From Streptomyces sp. SID14436 (GTDB lineage Bacteria > Actinomycetota > Actinomycetes > Streptomycetales > Streptomycetaceae): a DNA stretch of 32,610 nucleotides. The notes under the pieces are model-generated. The model saw nothing but the letters and a program-made list of their open reading frames with translations, was not told the DNA's origin and made no database searches. The position numbers and the translations under genes were made by a program. Each line of letters begins with the position of its first letter. Positions within the stretch are counted from its first letter, which is position 1. The stretch is from assembly GCF_010548465.1 (NCBI RefSeq), contig NZ_JAAGMD010000097.1, forward strand, positions 1-32,610. The letters run 5' to 3'. Of this stretch, positions 1-8,207 are shown piece by piece.

Positions 1-185
1 CCGGCGGGACCGCCGCCCGACACCGCACGCCCGCCACCCGGCGCCTCGTCACCCCGCTCCCCGGCCGACCGGGACGGCCCGGCGCTCCCGTCGGCACCGT
101 CCGCGCCGACACTCATGCAGCCCGCGGCAGCGGCGACGGCGACCAGCGTGGCGGCCAGGCGGACGGGTACGTACAAGCGGCGCAC
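1..185 (-). CDS. Putative lipoprotein, N-terminal part only (truncated by window edge)
   Basis: Reading leftward from a GTG at 185, an open frame runs off the window after about 61 codons. The start is preceded by a clear GGAGG seven bases upstream. The N-terminus has two arginines, a short hydrophobic segment (L-A-A-T-L-V-A-V-A-A-A-A) and a cysteine at residue 23 in an A-A-A-G-C context, which fits a lipoprotein signal with a slightly weak lipobox (Ala rather than Leu at -3). What follows is Gly/Ser/Ala-rich and looks like a flexible linker. The protein would be exported and lipid-anchored outside the membrane. The functional domain lies outside the window, so no role can be assigned. Confidence 0.6.
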   Translation of the reverse strand, partial: MRRLYVPVRLAATLVAVAAAAGCMSVGADGADGSAGPSRSAGERGDEAPGGGRAVSGGGPA

Positions 186-269
186 GGGGCCACCTCCGAT
201 GGGAGTACTGGGTCGACAAGCCCAACTCCCGCCGCCCGCAAGAGGACACGCGCGCGGGGCACGAGTGAC

Positions 270-620
270 CTATCCGTAGCCGAGGGCGTGCAGCCGGGCG
301 TCGTCGATCCCGAAGTGGTGCGCGATCTCGTGCACCACCGTGATCTCCGCCTCGGCGACCACGTCGTCCCGGGACTCGCACATCCGCAGCGTCGGCCCCC
401 GGTAGATGGTGATCCGGTCGGGCAGCACACCGGCGTACCACTCGCCGCGCTCGGTGAGCGGGGTGCCCTCGTAGAGACCGAGCAGCTCCGGGTCGTCCGC
501 CGGGGGCTCGTCCTCGACGAACACCGCCACGTTGTCCATCAGGCGCGTCAGCTCCGGCGGGATCCGGTCCAGCGCCTCGGCGACCAGCTCCTCGAACTCC
601 TCGCGTGTCATCTCCAGCAC
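270..620 (-). CDS. Zincin-like metallopeptidase of the minimal actinobacterial family
   Basis: A small acidic protein of about 116 residues with the zinc-protease signature H-E-I-A-H-H-F-G-I-D-D near residues 97-107. The two histidines and the glutamate match HExxH, and the following G-x-x-D fits the third ligand position of the zincin-like family PF06262. No signal peptide or membrane segment is visible, so it is probably cytosolic. Its substrate is unknown. The frame is open back to an ATG at 695, but family proteins usually begin around V-L-E-M-T-R-E-E-F, so I chose the GTG at 620. An ATG at 611 is also possible, and neither has a strong ribosome site. It is transcribed divergently from the metallophosphoesterase gene, with about 85 bp between the starts. 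Confidence 0.85.
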   Translation of the reverse strand: MLEMTREEFEELVAEALDRIPPELTRLMDNVAVFVEDEPPADDPELLGLYEGTPLTERGEWYAGVLPDRITIYRGPTLRMCESRDDVVAEAEITVVHEIAHHFGIDDARLHALGYG

Positions 621-704
621 ACAGCCATTGTGGTCCACGACCCGTCCGTACGAGTCACACCCGCACCTCGCATATCCGGTGCCGGACTTGGGCATACGGG
701 ATCA

Positions 705-2318
705 ATGGCCCGCGTCCCCGCCGCCGTGTCGTCCGCCCTCCGCCGTGCCCGGAGCGCGCCACGCCGGCTGCTCCGTCGTCCCCGCCGCCGTCCCGGCGCC
801 GGGCCCGCCGGTCTCGCCCCGCGCCACCGGCCGTGGACGCGCGCCCTGGGGCTCATCGTGGTGGTCCTCGTGGGCGCCTGGCTCGGCCTGCTCGTCGTGG
901 GCAATGTCCGGGTGCCCGTCGGGCCCATGGACACCACGATGACCCTGCGCCCGTCCTTCACCGGCGGCACGAAGATCAATGTCTCGCCGTTGGGCGCCCT
1001 GCAGCTCGACAGCCACACCGCCCCCCTGCGCCTCGACGTCAACGTGGACCAGCTCGACCCGCAGCGCGCCCAGGCCCTCGTGGACCGCCCGGAGCGCATC
1101 TCGGGACTCCAGGACGAGGTCACCCGGGACGTCAGCCACGGCACCGCCGACCTCGCCGTCCGCTCATGCGTCGCCGTCGTCACCGGCGCCACCGCGCTGG
1201 GCCTGGTCGTCTACCGCCGGCCGCGGCGCGCCCTGGCCGCCGGGGGCCTCGCGCTCGCCCTGCTGGCCGCGTCCGGCGGGACGGCCTACGCCACCTGGAA
1301 CCCGGACTCCGTGCTGGAGCCGAGGTTCTCGGGCCTGCTGTCGTCGGCCCCGTCCCTGGTCGGCGACGCCCGCAGCATCGTCACCGAGTTCGACGTCTAC
1401 CAGCAGGAACTGGCCCGCCTGGTCACCAACGTGACCAAGCTCTACGACGCCACCTCCACCCTGCCGACCTACCAGCCGGACCCGACCACCCTCCGCGTGC
1501 TGCACGTCTCCGACATCCACCTCAACCCGGCGAGCTGGACGATCATCAGCTCGCTGGTGAAGCAGTACCAGGTGGACGTGATCGTCGACACCGGCGACAC
1601 CATGGACCACGGCACGGCCGCCGAGAACGGCTTCCTCGACCCCGTCGAGGACCTCGGCGCCCCCTATGTCTGGGTCCGCGGCAACCACGACTCGCTGATC
1701 ACCCAGCGCTATCTGGAGGACCTGAAGAACGTCCACGTCCTGGACGACGGCCGGGCCGCGACCATCGCCGGGCTGCGCTTCGCCGGCATCGGCGACCCGC
1801 AGTTCACGCCCGACCGCTCCAAGACGCGGGGCGCCGCGGAGTCCCAGGAGCTGGCCGGCGCCCGGCTCGCGTCCGCCCTGCGCGACCAGGCGGCGGCCGG
1901 CACCCCGGTCGACGTGGCCCTGGTCCACGAGCCGTCGGCCGCGCGCGAGGTGGACGGCACCGTCCCGCTGGTCCTCTCGGGCCATCTCCACCGCCAGGAG
2001 ACGGACGTCATGGAGTACGGCACGCGCCTGCGGATCGAGGGCTCGACCGGCGGCAGCGGACTGCGCGCCGTCGAGGGCAAGCATCCGGACCCGATCGAGG
2101 CGTCGATCCTCTACTTCGACCGCGACACCCGTCGGCTCCAGGCGTGGGACGCCATCAAGCTGGGCGGTCTCGGCCTGACGACGGCCGAGGTGAGCCGTCA
2201 CCTGCCCGAGGAGAACCAGCCCGGCGCGGGGACCCCGTCGCCCTCCTCCTCGCCCTCTCCGTCCTCGTCCACGTCGCCCCCGTCCCCGTCGGCGACCCGC
2301 CCGACGGCCACCCCGTAA
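705..2318 (+). CDS. Membrane-anchored metallophosphoesterase
   Basis: A 537-residue protein. The N-terminus is strongly basic, then come a transmembrane segment (about residues 47-69), an intervening domain of about 85 residues, and two further hydrophobic segments (about 153-170 and 177-198). A calcineurin-like phosphoesterase domain follows (about 265-480) with all the metal-binding blocks visible: S-D-I-H-L near 270, G-D-T near 297, G-N-H-D near 326, L-V-H-E-P, and G-H-L-H near 426. It should hydrolyse a phosphomonoester or phosphodiester using two metal ions; the substrate is unknown. The C-terminus is a Ser/Pro/Thr-rich tail of about 35 residues. The open frame extends upstream to 288, but that part overlaps the divergent peptidase gene and reads as a shadow, so the ATG at 705 is preferred even though its ribosome site is weak. 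Confidence 0.88.
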   Translation: MARVPAAVSSALRRARSAPRRLLRRPRRRPGAGPAGLAPRHRPWTRALGLIVVVLVGAWLGLLVVGNVRVPVGPMDTTMTLRPSFTGGTKINVSPLGALQLDSHTAPLRLDVNVDQLDPQRAQALVDRPERISGLQDEVTRDVSHGTADLAVRSCVAVVTGATALGLVVYRRPRRALAAGGLALALLAASGGTAYATWNPDSVLEPRFSGLLSSAPSLVGDARSIVTEFDVYQQELARLVTNVTKLYDATSTLPTYQPDPTTLRVLHVSDIHLNPASWTIISSLVKQYQVDVIVDTGDTMDHGTAAENGFLDPVEDLGAPYVWVRGNHDSLITQRYLEDLKNVHVLDDGRAATIAGLRFAGIGDPQFTPDRSKTRGAAESQELAGARLASALRDQAAAGTPVDVALVHEPSAAREVDGTVPLVLSGHLHRQETDVMEYGTRLRIEGSTGGSGLRAVEGKHPDPIEASILYFDRDTRRLQAWDAIKLGGLGLTTAEVSRHLPEENQPGAGTPSPSSSPSPSSSTSPPSPSATRPTATP

Positions 2319-2324
2319 ACCGTT

Positions 2325-2354
2325 TTGGCGATAGGTCCCGCCATCCCATATGCT
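2325..2354 (+). promoter_or_regulatory. Candidate promoter of the tRNA-Glu/Asp/Phe cluster
   Basis: TTGGCG (2325-2330) and TATGCT (2349-2354) are separated by 18 bp, a good match to the vegetative sigma consensus in Streptomyces (TTGAC and TAnnnT). They lie just after the metallophosphoesterase stop codon and about 45 bp before the first tRNA. I infer that the site drives the whole tRNA cluster. Confidence 0.5.
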
Positions 2355-2398
2355 TCTCACGTCCCCGACGCGCTGAGAAGCGCCCAGGCGGGCCGATA

Positions 2399-2471
2399 GC
2401 CCTCATCGTCTAGCGGCCTAGGACGCCGCCCTTTCAAGGCGGTAGCACGGGTTCGAATCCCGTTGGGGGCA
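2399..2471 (+). tRNA. tRNA-Glu, anticodon TTC
   Basis: A 73-nt cloverleaf. The acceptor strand GCCCTCA pairs with TGGGGGC with one G-T pair. The anticodon arm GCCGC/GCGGT encloses the loop CTTTCAA, giving anticodon TTC. The T-arm has the canonical GGTTCGAATCC. The 3' CCA is not encoded. It is the first gene of a three-tRNA cluster. Confidence 0.95.
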
Positions 2472-2508
2472 CGCATCACCTTGTGCGACACTGTCGTACG
2501 ACACGCTT

Positions 2509-2583
2509 GGTCCTGTGGAGCAGTTTGGAGTGCTCGCCACCCTGTCAAGGTGGAGGCCGCGGGTTCAAATCCCGTCAGGACCG
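2509..2583 (+). tRNA. tRNA-Asp, anticodon GTC (copy 1)
   Basis: A 75-nt cloverleaf. The acceptor GGTCCTG pairs with CAGGACC and the discriminator is G. The anticodon arm CCACC/GGTGG encloses CTGTCAA, giving GTC. The T-loop is TTCAAAT. CCA is not encoded. It is identical to the copy at 6866-6940. Confidence 0.95.
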
Positions 2584-2585
2584 CT

Positions 2586-2605
2586 GGTGTTTCACGTGAA
2601 ACACC
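2586..2605. other. parS: parS site (ParB binding palindrome)
   Basis: A perfect 20-bp palindrome whose 16-bp core TGTTTCACGTGAAACA (2588-2603) equals the bacterial parS consensus bound by ParB/Spo0J. In Streptomyces such sites cluster around the origin and organise ParB complexes for segregation of chromosomes into spores. It occupies the 24-bp gap between tRNA-Asp and tRNA-Phe, starting three bases after one and ending three bases before the other. The match is seen directly; binding is inferred from the consensus. I found no second copy in the window. Confidence 0.92.
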
Positions 2606-2607
2606 GC

Positions 2608-2681
2608 GGCTGGGTAGCTCAGTTGGTACGAGCGTCCGCCTGAAAAGCGGAAGGTCGCCGGTTCGACCCCGGCCCCAGCCA
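2608..2681 (+). tRNA. tRNA-Phe, anticodon GAA
   Basis: A 74-nt cloverleaf. GGCTGGG pairs with CCCAGCC and the discriminator is A. The anticodon arm TCCGC/GCGGA encloses CTGAAAA, giving GAA. The T-arm is GCCGG/CCGGC around TTCGACC. CCA is not encoded. It is the last gene of the cluster and is followed at once by a strong terminator. Confidence 0.95.
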
Positions 2682-2686
2682 CAGCA

Positions 2687-2713
2687 AAGGCCCCGATCAC
2701 TGATCGGGGCCTT
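2687..2713 (+). terminator. Intrinsic terminator of the tRNA cluster
   Basis: A perfect 13-bp inverted repeat, AAGGCCCCGATCA and its complement, around a single C, followed by a T-rich stretch (TTGTTGTG). It lies between tRNA-Phe and the hrpA start. Confidence 0.85.
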
Positions 2714-2798
2714 GTTGTGTCCCCCGATGTCCTGCGTCCCGGGGCCACGGCAAAACCGTTGGCCCCGTATTTCCGTGGGATGAGATCCTGGAGTCCGT

Positions 2799-5700
2799 AT
2801 GTCTACGCACTCTGCCCCCGCTCTCGGCTCCCTCGCCTCCCGCCTGGCCGACCTGTCGCTGCGCGACGCGCACCGGCTGGGACGGCGGCTCGAGGGTGCC
2901 CGCAAGATCCGCAAGCCGGAGGCCCGCGCCGCCGTGCTCGCCGAGATCGAGACGGAGGTCACCGGGGCCGAGGAGCGCATGGCGGCACGCCGCTCGCGCG
3001 TCCCGGAGGTGCGCTATCCGGAGCAGCTGCCGGTCAGCCAGAAGAAGGACACGATCGCCGAGGCCATCCGCGATCACCAGGTCGTGATCGTCGCGGGCGA
3101 GACCGGGTCCGGCAAGACCACGCAGATCCCGAAGATCTGCCTGGAGCTGGGCCGCGGTGTCCGGGGCATGATCGGGCACACCCAGCCCCGCCGGATCGCG
3201 GCCCGCACGGTGGCCGAGCGTGTGGCCGACGAACTGGGGACCCCGCTCGGGGAGGCCGTCGGCTGGAAGGTCCGCTTCACCGACCAGGTGAACCCGGACG
3301 CCACCTTCATCAAGCTGATGACGGACGGCATCCTCCTCGCGGAGATCCAGACCGACCGCGAACTGCGCGCCTACGACACGATCATCATCGACGAGGCGCA
3401 CGAGCGGTCCCTGAACATCGACTTCCTGCTCGGCTACCTCGCCCAGCTGCTGCCCAAGCGCCCGGACCTCAAGGTCGTCATCACGTCGGCGACCATCGAC
3501 CCGGAGCGGTTCTCCCGGCACTTCGGCGACGCCCCGATCATCGAGGTCAGCGGCCGCACGTACCCGGTCGAGGTGCGGTACCGCCCGCTGCTGGAGGAGG
3601 ACTCCGAGGACGCGGACCGCGACCAGATCACGGCGATCACGGACGCGGTCGAGGAGCTGATGGCCGAGGGGCCCGGCGACATCCTGGTCTTCCTCTCCGG
3701 CGAACGCGAGATCCGGGACACCGCGGACGCCCTGACGAAGAAGCGGTACCGGTCGACGGAGGTGCTGCCCCTGTACGCGCGGCTCTCCCATGCCGAACAG
3801 CACCGCGTGTTCCAGCAGCACAGCGGCCGCAGGATCGTTCTGGCCACCAACGTGGCCGAGACCTCCCTGACGGTCCCCGGCATCAAGTACGTCATCGACC
3901 CGGGGTTCGCGCGCATCTCCCGCTACAGCCACCGCACCAAGGTGCAGCGGCTGCCCATCGAGCCCGTCTCGCAGGCCAGCGCCAACCAGCGCAAAGGCCG
4001 CTGCGGCCGTACGTCCGACGGCATCTGCATCCGGCTGTACAGCGAGGACGACTTCCTGTCCCGCCCGGAGTTCACGGACGCGGAGATCCTGCGCACCAAC
4101 CTGGCATCCGTCATCCTGCAGATGACCGCGGCCGGCCTGGGCGACATCGAGAAGTTCCCCTTCATCGACCCGCCCGACCACCGCAACATCCGCGACGGCG
4201 TGCAGCTGCTCCAGGAACTGGGCGCACTCGACGCGACGCAGAAGGACCCCCGCAAGCGGCTCACGCAGACCGGCCGCAAGCTGGCCCAGCTGCCGGTGGA
4301 CCCGAGGCTGGCCCGCATGGTGCTGGAGGCGGACCGCAACGGCTGCGTCCGCGAGGTCATGGTGATCGCCGCCGCACTGTCCATCCAGGACCCGCGCGAG
4401 CGCCCGGCCGACAAGCAGACCCAGGCCGACCAGCAGCACGCCCGCTTCCGCGACGAGACCAGTGACTTCCTCGCCTACCTGAACCTGTGGCGCTATGTGC
4501 GCGAGCAGCAGAAGGAGCGCGGCTCCTCGTCCTTCCGCCGCATGTGCAAGCAGGAGTACCTCAACTTCCTGCGCATCCGGGAGTGGCAGGACATCTACAC
4601 CCAGCTGCGCACGGTCGCCAAGCAGATGGGCATCCACCTCAACGACCAGGACGCCCCCGCCGACCGGATCCACGTCTCGCTGCTGGCCGGACTGCTGTCG
4701 CACATCGGCATGAAGGACGTGAAGGAGTCCAAGGACTCCGGCCCCGGCCGCAAGGACGGCGGACGCAACGAGTATCTCGGCGCCCGCAACGCCAAGTTCG
4801 CGATCTTCCCCGGGTCGGCCCTGTCCAAGAAGCCGCCGCGGTTCGTGATGTCGGCCGAGCTGGTGGAGACCTCCCGGCTGTGGGCCCGGGTCAACGCGAA
4901 GATCGAGCCGGAGTGGGTGGAGCCGCTCGCGGAGCACCTGCTCAAGCGCACCTACAGCGAGCCGCACTGGGAGAAGGACCAGGCGGCGGTGATGGCCTAC
5001 GAGAAGGTCACGCTGTACGGCGTGCCGATCGTGGCGCACCGCAAGGTGAACTACGGCCGGATCGATCCGGAGGTCTCCCGCGAGCTGTTCATCCGCCACG
5101 CCCTGGTGGAGGGCGACTGGCGCACCCACCACAAGTTCTTCGCCGACAACCGCAGGCTGCTCACCGAGGTGGAGGAGCTGGAGCACCGCGCCCGGCGGCG
5201 GGACATCCTGGTCGACGACGAGACGCTGTTCGACTTCTACGAGCAGCGGATCCCCGAACACGTCGTGTCGGGCGCCCACTTCGACTCCTGGTGGAAGCAC
5301 AAGCGGCACGAGCAGCCGGACTTCCTCGACTTCGAGCGGGAGATGCTCATCCGGGAGTCGGCGGAGGCGGTCACCAAGGCCGACTACCCGGACTCCTGGC
5401 GGCAGGGCCCGCTGAAGTTCCGGGTGACGTACCAGTTCGAGCCGGGCGCGGACGCCGACGGTGTCACCGTGCACATCCCGCTCCAGGTGCTGAACCAGGT
5501 GACCGACGAGGGCTTCGACTGGCAGATCCCGGGCCTGCGCGAGCAGGTCGTCACCGAGCTGATCCGCTCCCTGCCCAAGCCGGTGCGCCGGCACTACGTC
5601 CCGGCGCCCAACTACGCGAAGGCGTTCCTGGAGCGGGCGGTCCCGCTCCAGGAGCCGCTGACCGTGACGATGGCCCGTGAGCTGAAGCGCATGGTGGGCG

Positions 5701-6773
5701 TCCCCTTCGACGCGGAGGACTTCGACTGGTCGAGGGTCCCCGAGCACCTGCGGATCACCTTCCGCATCGTCGACGAACGGCGCCGCACGCTCGCCGAGGA
5801 CAAGGATCTGGAGGCGCTGCGGCTGCGGCTGAAGCCGCGGGCCCGCAAGGCGCTGAGCCGGGCCGCGGCGGCCACCGCCGAGCGCAGCGGCGGCCAGTCG
5901 CTGGAACGCACGGGACTCACCGACTGGACCATGGGCACGCTCACGCAGGTCTTCGAGACCCGCCGGGCCGGCCAGCCAGTGAAGGCGTACCCGGCGCTGG
6001 TGGACGACGGTGACACCGTGTCGGTACGGCTGTTCGACACCGAGGCGGAGCAGCAGGAGGCGATGTGGAAGGGCACCCGTCGGCTCGTCCTGCGGAACAT
6101 CCCGGTCAACCCTGGGAAGTTCGCATCCGAAAAGCTGACCAACCAGCAGAAGCTGGCGCTGTCGGCGAATCCGCACGGTTCGATGCAGGCGCTGTTCGAC
6201 GACTGCGCCATGGCGGCGGCCGACCGGCTGATCGCCGACTTCGGCGGGCCGGTGTGGGACGAGGAGTCCTACCGCAAGCTGTTCGACACGGTGCGGGCGG
6301 AGATCGTGGACACCACCGTCCGCGCGGTGGGGCAGGTGCAGCAGGTGCTTGCCGCCTGGCAGGCGTGTGAGCGGCGCCTGAAGACGGTCCGCAGCCCCGC
6401 CCTGCTGGCGAACCTGCGGGACGTACGCGAGCAGTTGGACGCGCTGGTGCACCCGGGCTTCGTGACGGCCGCGGGCCTGCGCCGGCTGCCGGACCTGATG
6501 CGCTATCTGGTGGCCGTGGACCGGCGGCTGCAGCAGATGCCGGCCAACGTGCAGCGGGACACCACGCGGATGGAGAAGGTCCGCGAGATGCAGGACGAGT
6601 ACGCGTGGCTGCTGGAGCAGATGCCGCAGGGCCGGCCGGTCCCCCGGCAGGTGCTGGACGTCCGTTGGATGATCGAGGAGCTGCGGGTCAGCTACTTCGC
6701 GCACGCGCTGGGCACCGCCCACCCGGTGTCGGACAAGCGGATCGTGAAGGCGATCGACGCGCTGGCCCCGTGA
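2799..6773 (+). CDS. hrpA: ATP-dependent RNA helicase HrpA (DEAH box)
   Basis: A 1324-residue protein, close to the usual length of bacterial HrpA (about 1300). The helicase core shows motif I G-E-T-G-S-G-K-T near residue 100, the Walker B box D-E-A-H-E-R-S near 198, motif III S-A-T, a T-N-V-A-E-T-S block, and motif VI Q-R-K-G-R-C-G-R near 397. The helicase-associated region follows, then a long C-terminal region (about 700-1310) typical of the DUF3418 part of HrpA. It uses ATP to remodel RNA in the cytosol; in other bacteria HrpA has been tied to mRNA processing and to rescue of stalled ribosomes. The ATG has a GGAG seven bases upstream. It is monocistronic between tRNA genes. Motif VI has Lys and Cys at positions that vary in the family; nothing appears broken. 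Confidence 0.97.
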   Translation: MSTHSAPALGSLASRLADLSLRDAHRLGRRLEGARKIRKPEARAAVLAEIETEVTGAEERMAARRSRVPEVRYPEQLPVSQKKDTIAEAIRDHQVVIVAGETGSGKTTQIPKICLELGRGVRGMIGHTQPRRIAARTVAERVADELGTPLGEAVGWKVRFTDQVNPDATFIKLMTDGILLAEIQTDRELRAYDTIIIDEAHERSLNIDFLLGYLAQLLPKRPDLKVVITSATIDPERFSRHFGDAPIIEVSGRTYPVEVRYRPLLEEDSEDADRDQITAITDAVEELMAEGPGDILVFLSGEREIRDTADALTKKRYRSTEVLPLYARLSHAEQHRVFQQHSGRRIVLATNVAETSLTVPGIKYVIDPGFARISRYSHRTKVQRLPIEPVSQASANQRKGRCGRTSDGICIRLYSEDDFLSRPEFTDAEILRTNLASVILQMTAAGLGDIEKFPFIDPPDHRNIRDGVQLLQELGALDATQKDPRKRLTQTGRKLAQLPVDPRLARMVLEADRNGCVREVMVIAAALSIQDPRERPADKQTQADQQHARFRDETSDFLAYLNLWRYVREQQKERGSSSFRRMCKQEYLNFLRIREWQDIYTQLRTVAKQMGIHLNDQDAPADRIHVSLLAGLLSHIGMKDVKESKDSGPGRKDGGRNEYLGARNAKFAIFPGSALSKKPPRFVMSAELVETSRLWARVNAKIEPEWVEPLAEHLLKRTYSEPHWEKDQAAVMAYEKVTLYGVPIVAHRKVNYGRIDPEVSRELFIRHALVEGDWRTHHKFFADNRRLLTEVEELEHRARRRDILVDDETLFDFYEQRIPEHVVSGAHFDSWWKHKRHEQPDFLDFEREMLIRESAEAVTKADYPDSWRQGPLKFRVTYQFEPGADADGVTVHIPLQVLNQVTDEGFDWQIPGLREQVVTELIRSLPKPVRRHYVPAPNYAKAFLERAVPLQEPLTVTMARELKRMVGVPFDAEDFDWSRVPEHLRITFRIVDERRRTLAEDKDLEALRLRLKPRARKALSRAAAATAERSGGQSLERTGLTDWTMGTLTQVFETRRAGQPVKAYPALVDDGDTVSVRLFDTEAEQQEAMWKGTRRLVLRNIPVNPGKFASEKLTNQQKLALSANPHGSMQALFDDCAMAAADRLIADFGGPVWDEESYRKLFDTVRAEIVDTTVRAVGQVQQVLAAWQACERRLKTVRSPALLANLRDVREQLDALVHPGFVTAAGLRRLPDLMRYLVAVDRRLQQMPANVQRDTTRMEKVREMQDEYAWLLEQMPQGRPVPRQVLDVRWMIEELRVSYFAHALGTAHPVSDKRIVKAIDALAP

Positions 6774-6795
6774 CGGGGCGGCCACACACAGTGAG

Positions 6796-6825
6796 TTCGA
6801 CCCGGCGGCCACCCTCCTGTACAGT
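6796..6825 (+). promoter_or_regulatory. Candidate promoter of the second tRNA-Asp
   Basis: TTCGAC (6796-6801) and TACAGT (6820-6825) are spaced by 18 bp, about 40 bp upstream of the tRNA and after the hrpA stop codon. The fit to the vegetative consensus is good. Confidence 0.5.
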
Positions 6826-6865
6826 CTCTTTTCGCAGCGCACGGCAGTGACGGCGCCGCAAACCT

Positions 6866-6940
6866 GGTCCTGTGGAGCAGTTTGGAGTGCTCGCCACCCT
6901 GTCAAGGTGGAGGCCGCGGGTTCAAATCCCGTCAGGACCG
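6866..6940 (+). tRNA. tRNA-Asp, anticodon GTC (copy 2)
   Basis: Base-for-base identical over 75 nt to the tRNA-Asp at 2509-2583, with anticodon GTC and canonical arms. It stands alone downstream of hrpA with its own promoter candidate and terminator. Confidence 0.95.
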
Positions 6941-6949
6941 CATCATCGA

Positions 6950-6983
6950 GAAGGCCCGCGCCCGCAAGGGACCGCGGGCCTTC
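6950..6983 (+). terminator. Terminator-like hairpin after tRNA-Asp
   Basis: An 11-bp inverted repeat GAAGGCCCGCG/CGCGGGCCTTC with a 12-nt loop starts ten bases after the tRNA. There is no real T-tract, as is common for Streptomyces terminators. Confidence 0.65.
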
Positions 6984-7252
6984 CGCGTTGCCGGCCCCAC
7001 ATTCCCCCACAGGAGCGCCCGGCCGCGCGGGGCCCGGCGGCTCCCGCCGCGGCCCGTCAGAACCGCCCCACGCGCGCGCACCGGGCCGCTCGGGCGCCCC
7101 TGCGGCCCTCCCCGCCCACCCTCCGGCTCTCCTCTGCCGCCGCAGGCCGTAGACGCCCGCGTACGGCCCTCTGGGCGTCTTGACGGGGTCTTCTTCCCTC
7201 GGTACTCCAGAACTCAGGGACCGCTTCCCCTGCGGGCCCGTGGAGGTGGCGC

Positions 7253-7498
7253 ATGGCGGCTTCGGCGAGGCACGAGACGCGGGCCCTGCTCCGCGCGCAC
7301 CTGTCGGCCGCGTCGGGGTACCGGCACCTCACCCGCCACTGTCCGATCTGCCATCGGCTGCTGCGGCTGGCGATGGACTCCGCGCCCCGGGCCGGCGAGG
7401 CTCCGGCACCGCCCGACGCGGCGGACCGGCACACCTCCCGTTCCGCCTCCCCCGACGCGGAGTTGGCGACCGACGCGCCCAAGGCCCGGCCGCAATAG
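7253..7498 (+). CDS. DUF6274-type small protein
   Basis: An 81-residue protein starting at an ATG with a strong GGAGGTGG site a few bases upstream. The first 45 residues look conserved and basic, with a C-P-I-C motif (residues 30-33) flanked by histidines, which could bind a metal. The remainder is a low-complexity Ala/Asp/Pro tail. I recognise the beginning (M-A-A-S-A-R-H-E-T-R-A-L-L-R) as a small family seen next to bldC in streptomycetes, named DUF6274 as I recall. Its function is unknown. It converges on bldC, with a 500-bp gap that holds the bldC terminator. Confidence 0.75.
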   Translation: MAASARHETRALLRAHLSAASGYRHLTRHCPICHRLLRLAMDSAPRAGEAPAPPDAADRHTSRSASPDAELATDAPKARPQ

Positions 7499-8000
7499 CG
7501 CATATGCCAGCGGCTCAACAAGCCGGTCGGTATGTGACGGGTGTCACCGCATGAGTTTTGGGAAGCGCGGCACTTACTCCCGTCCTACAACGGGTCGATT
7601 TAATATGTGCAATTGCACCACCCGGGGACCCCCGTGCGGCGCTCCGCTCCGCCACCGGGCCGACGTGGATCAAGGCCCTCCCGGCGCCCGCCCCGGCCAC
7701 GGACGGGACCCCCGCAGGGCGCGTCACCGGCCCGGCACCTGGAGCTCCGGCGGCTCGCCGTCCACCGCCCGGGCGGCACCGGAGAGCGCACACACCCGCA
7801 CGGGTGCGCACAAAAGAAATCGCGCTGGACCCGGCGGGAGTCCAGCGCGATCGACGACGCACCCGTGTTCAGTTGCCTGGGAAGCCCGGAAGGGCTTGGG
7901 CGAGGGGCTGTTGGGGCAGTCCCGGCGTCGTTTGGAGCTGTGGTTCCGGGCTCCTCGGCGGGTTTGGGGACCAGCCGGATTGCCCAGGTCATGCAGTTGT
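7499..8000. other. Intergenic region between two convergent genes
   Basis: About 500 bp between the DUF6274 gene (+) and bldC (-). It holds the bldC terminator (7812-7851) and a short palindrome TGCAATTGCA near 7607. Open frames cross it on both strands, but they lack ribosome sites, and the longest minus-strand one runs straight through the terminator. I see no gene here that I can support. Confidence 0.5.
7812..7851 (-). terminator. Intrinsic terminator downstream of bldC
   Basis: Read on the minus strand, a perfect 12-bp stem ATCGCGCTGGAC/GTCCAGCGCGAT with a 9-nt loop is followed by TTTCTTTT, an unusually classical rho-independent terminator for this GC content. It lies about 150 bp beyond the bldC stop codon. 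Confidence 0.88.
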
Positions 8001-8207
8001 TCAGGCCTCGCTGCGCTGCTGCGGAATGCCCGCGAGCAGGGCGCGGACCTCGGCTTCGCGGTAGCGGCGGTGCCCGCCGAGCGTGCGGATCGACGTGAGC
8101 TTGCCGGCCTTCGCCCAGCGCGTGACCGTCTTCGGGTCGACGCGGAACATGGTGGCGACCTCAGCCGGGGTCAGCAGCGGCTCGGCATCAGGGGTGCGAG
8201 CGGTCAT
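8001..8207 (-). CDS. bldC: Developmental regulator BldC (MerR-like DNA-binding protein)
   Basis: A 68-residue protein that is little more than one winged helix-turn-helix of MerR type: L-T-P-A-E-V-A-T-M-F at about residues 12-21, V-T-R-W-A-K-A-G-K-L at about 28-37, and G-G-H-R-R-Y-R in the wing at about 43-49. I recognise it as BldC. In Streptomyces BldC binds head-to-tail along direct repeats and holds cells in vegetative growth by controlling the onset of development. The ATG is preceded by GAGGAGG. An inverted repeat sits in the leader (8224-8245). It is transcribed alone, with a strong terminator downstream. Identity is near certain from the sequence; regulation is inferred. Confidence 0.97.
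   Translation of the reverse strand: MTARTPDAEPLLTPAEVATMFRVDPKTVTRWAKAGKLTSIRTLGGHRRYREAEVRALLAGIPQQRSEA

Noticed and set aside
2463..2783. Small plus-strand frame across the tRNA cluster
   Set aside because: It is made almost entirely of tRNA and terminator sequence.
2509..6940. Duplicate tRNA-Asp genes as ends of a mobile element around hrpA
   Set aside because: hrpA is a core gene, no integrase is present, and identical tRNA copies are normal in Streptomyces.
2697..7010. Minus-strand open frame of 1437 codons opposite hrpA
   Set aside because: An antisense shadow caused by high GC content; it covers hrpA and tRNA genes and is Arg/Leu/Gly-rich with no domain.
7600..7992. Minus-strand open frame of 130 codons just after bldC
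   Set aside because: It runs through a clear intrinsic terminator (7812-7851), has no ribosome site and becomes Arg/Gly-rich shadow sequence.
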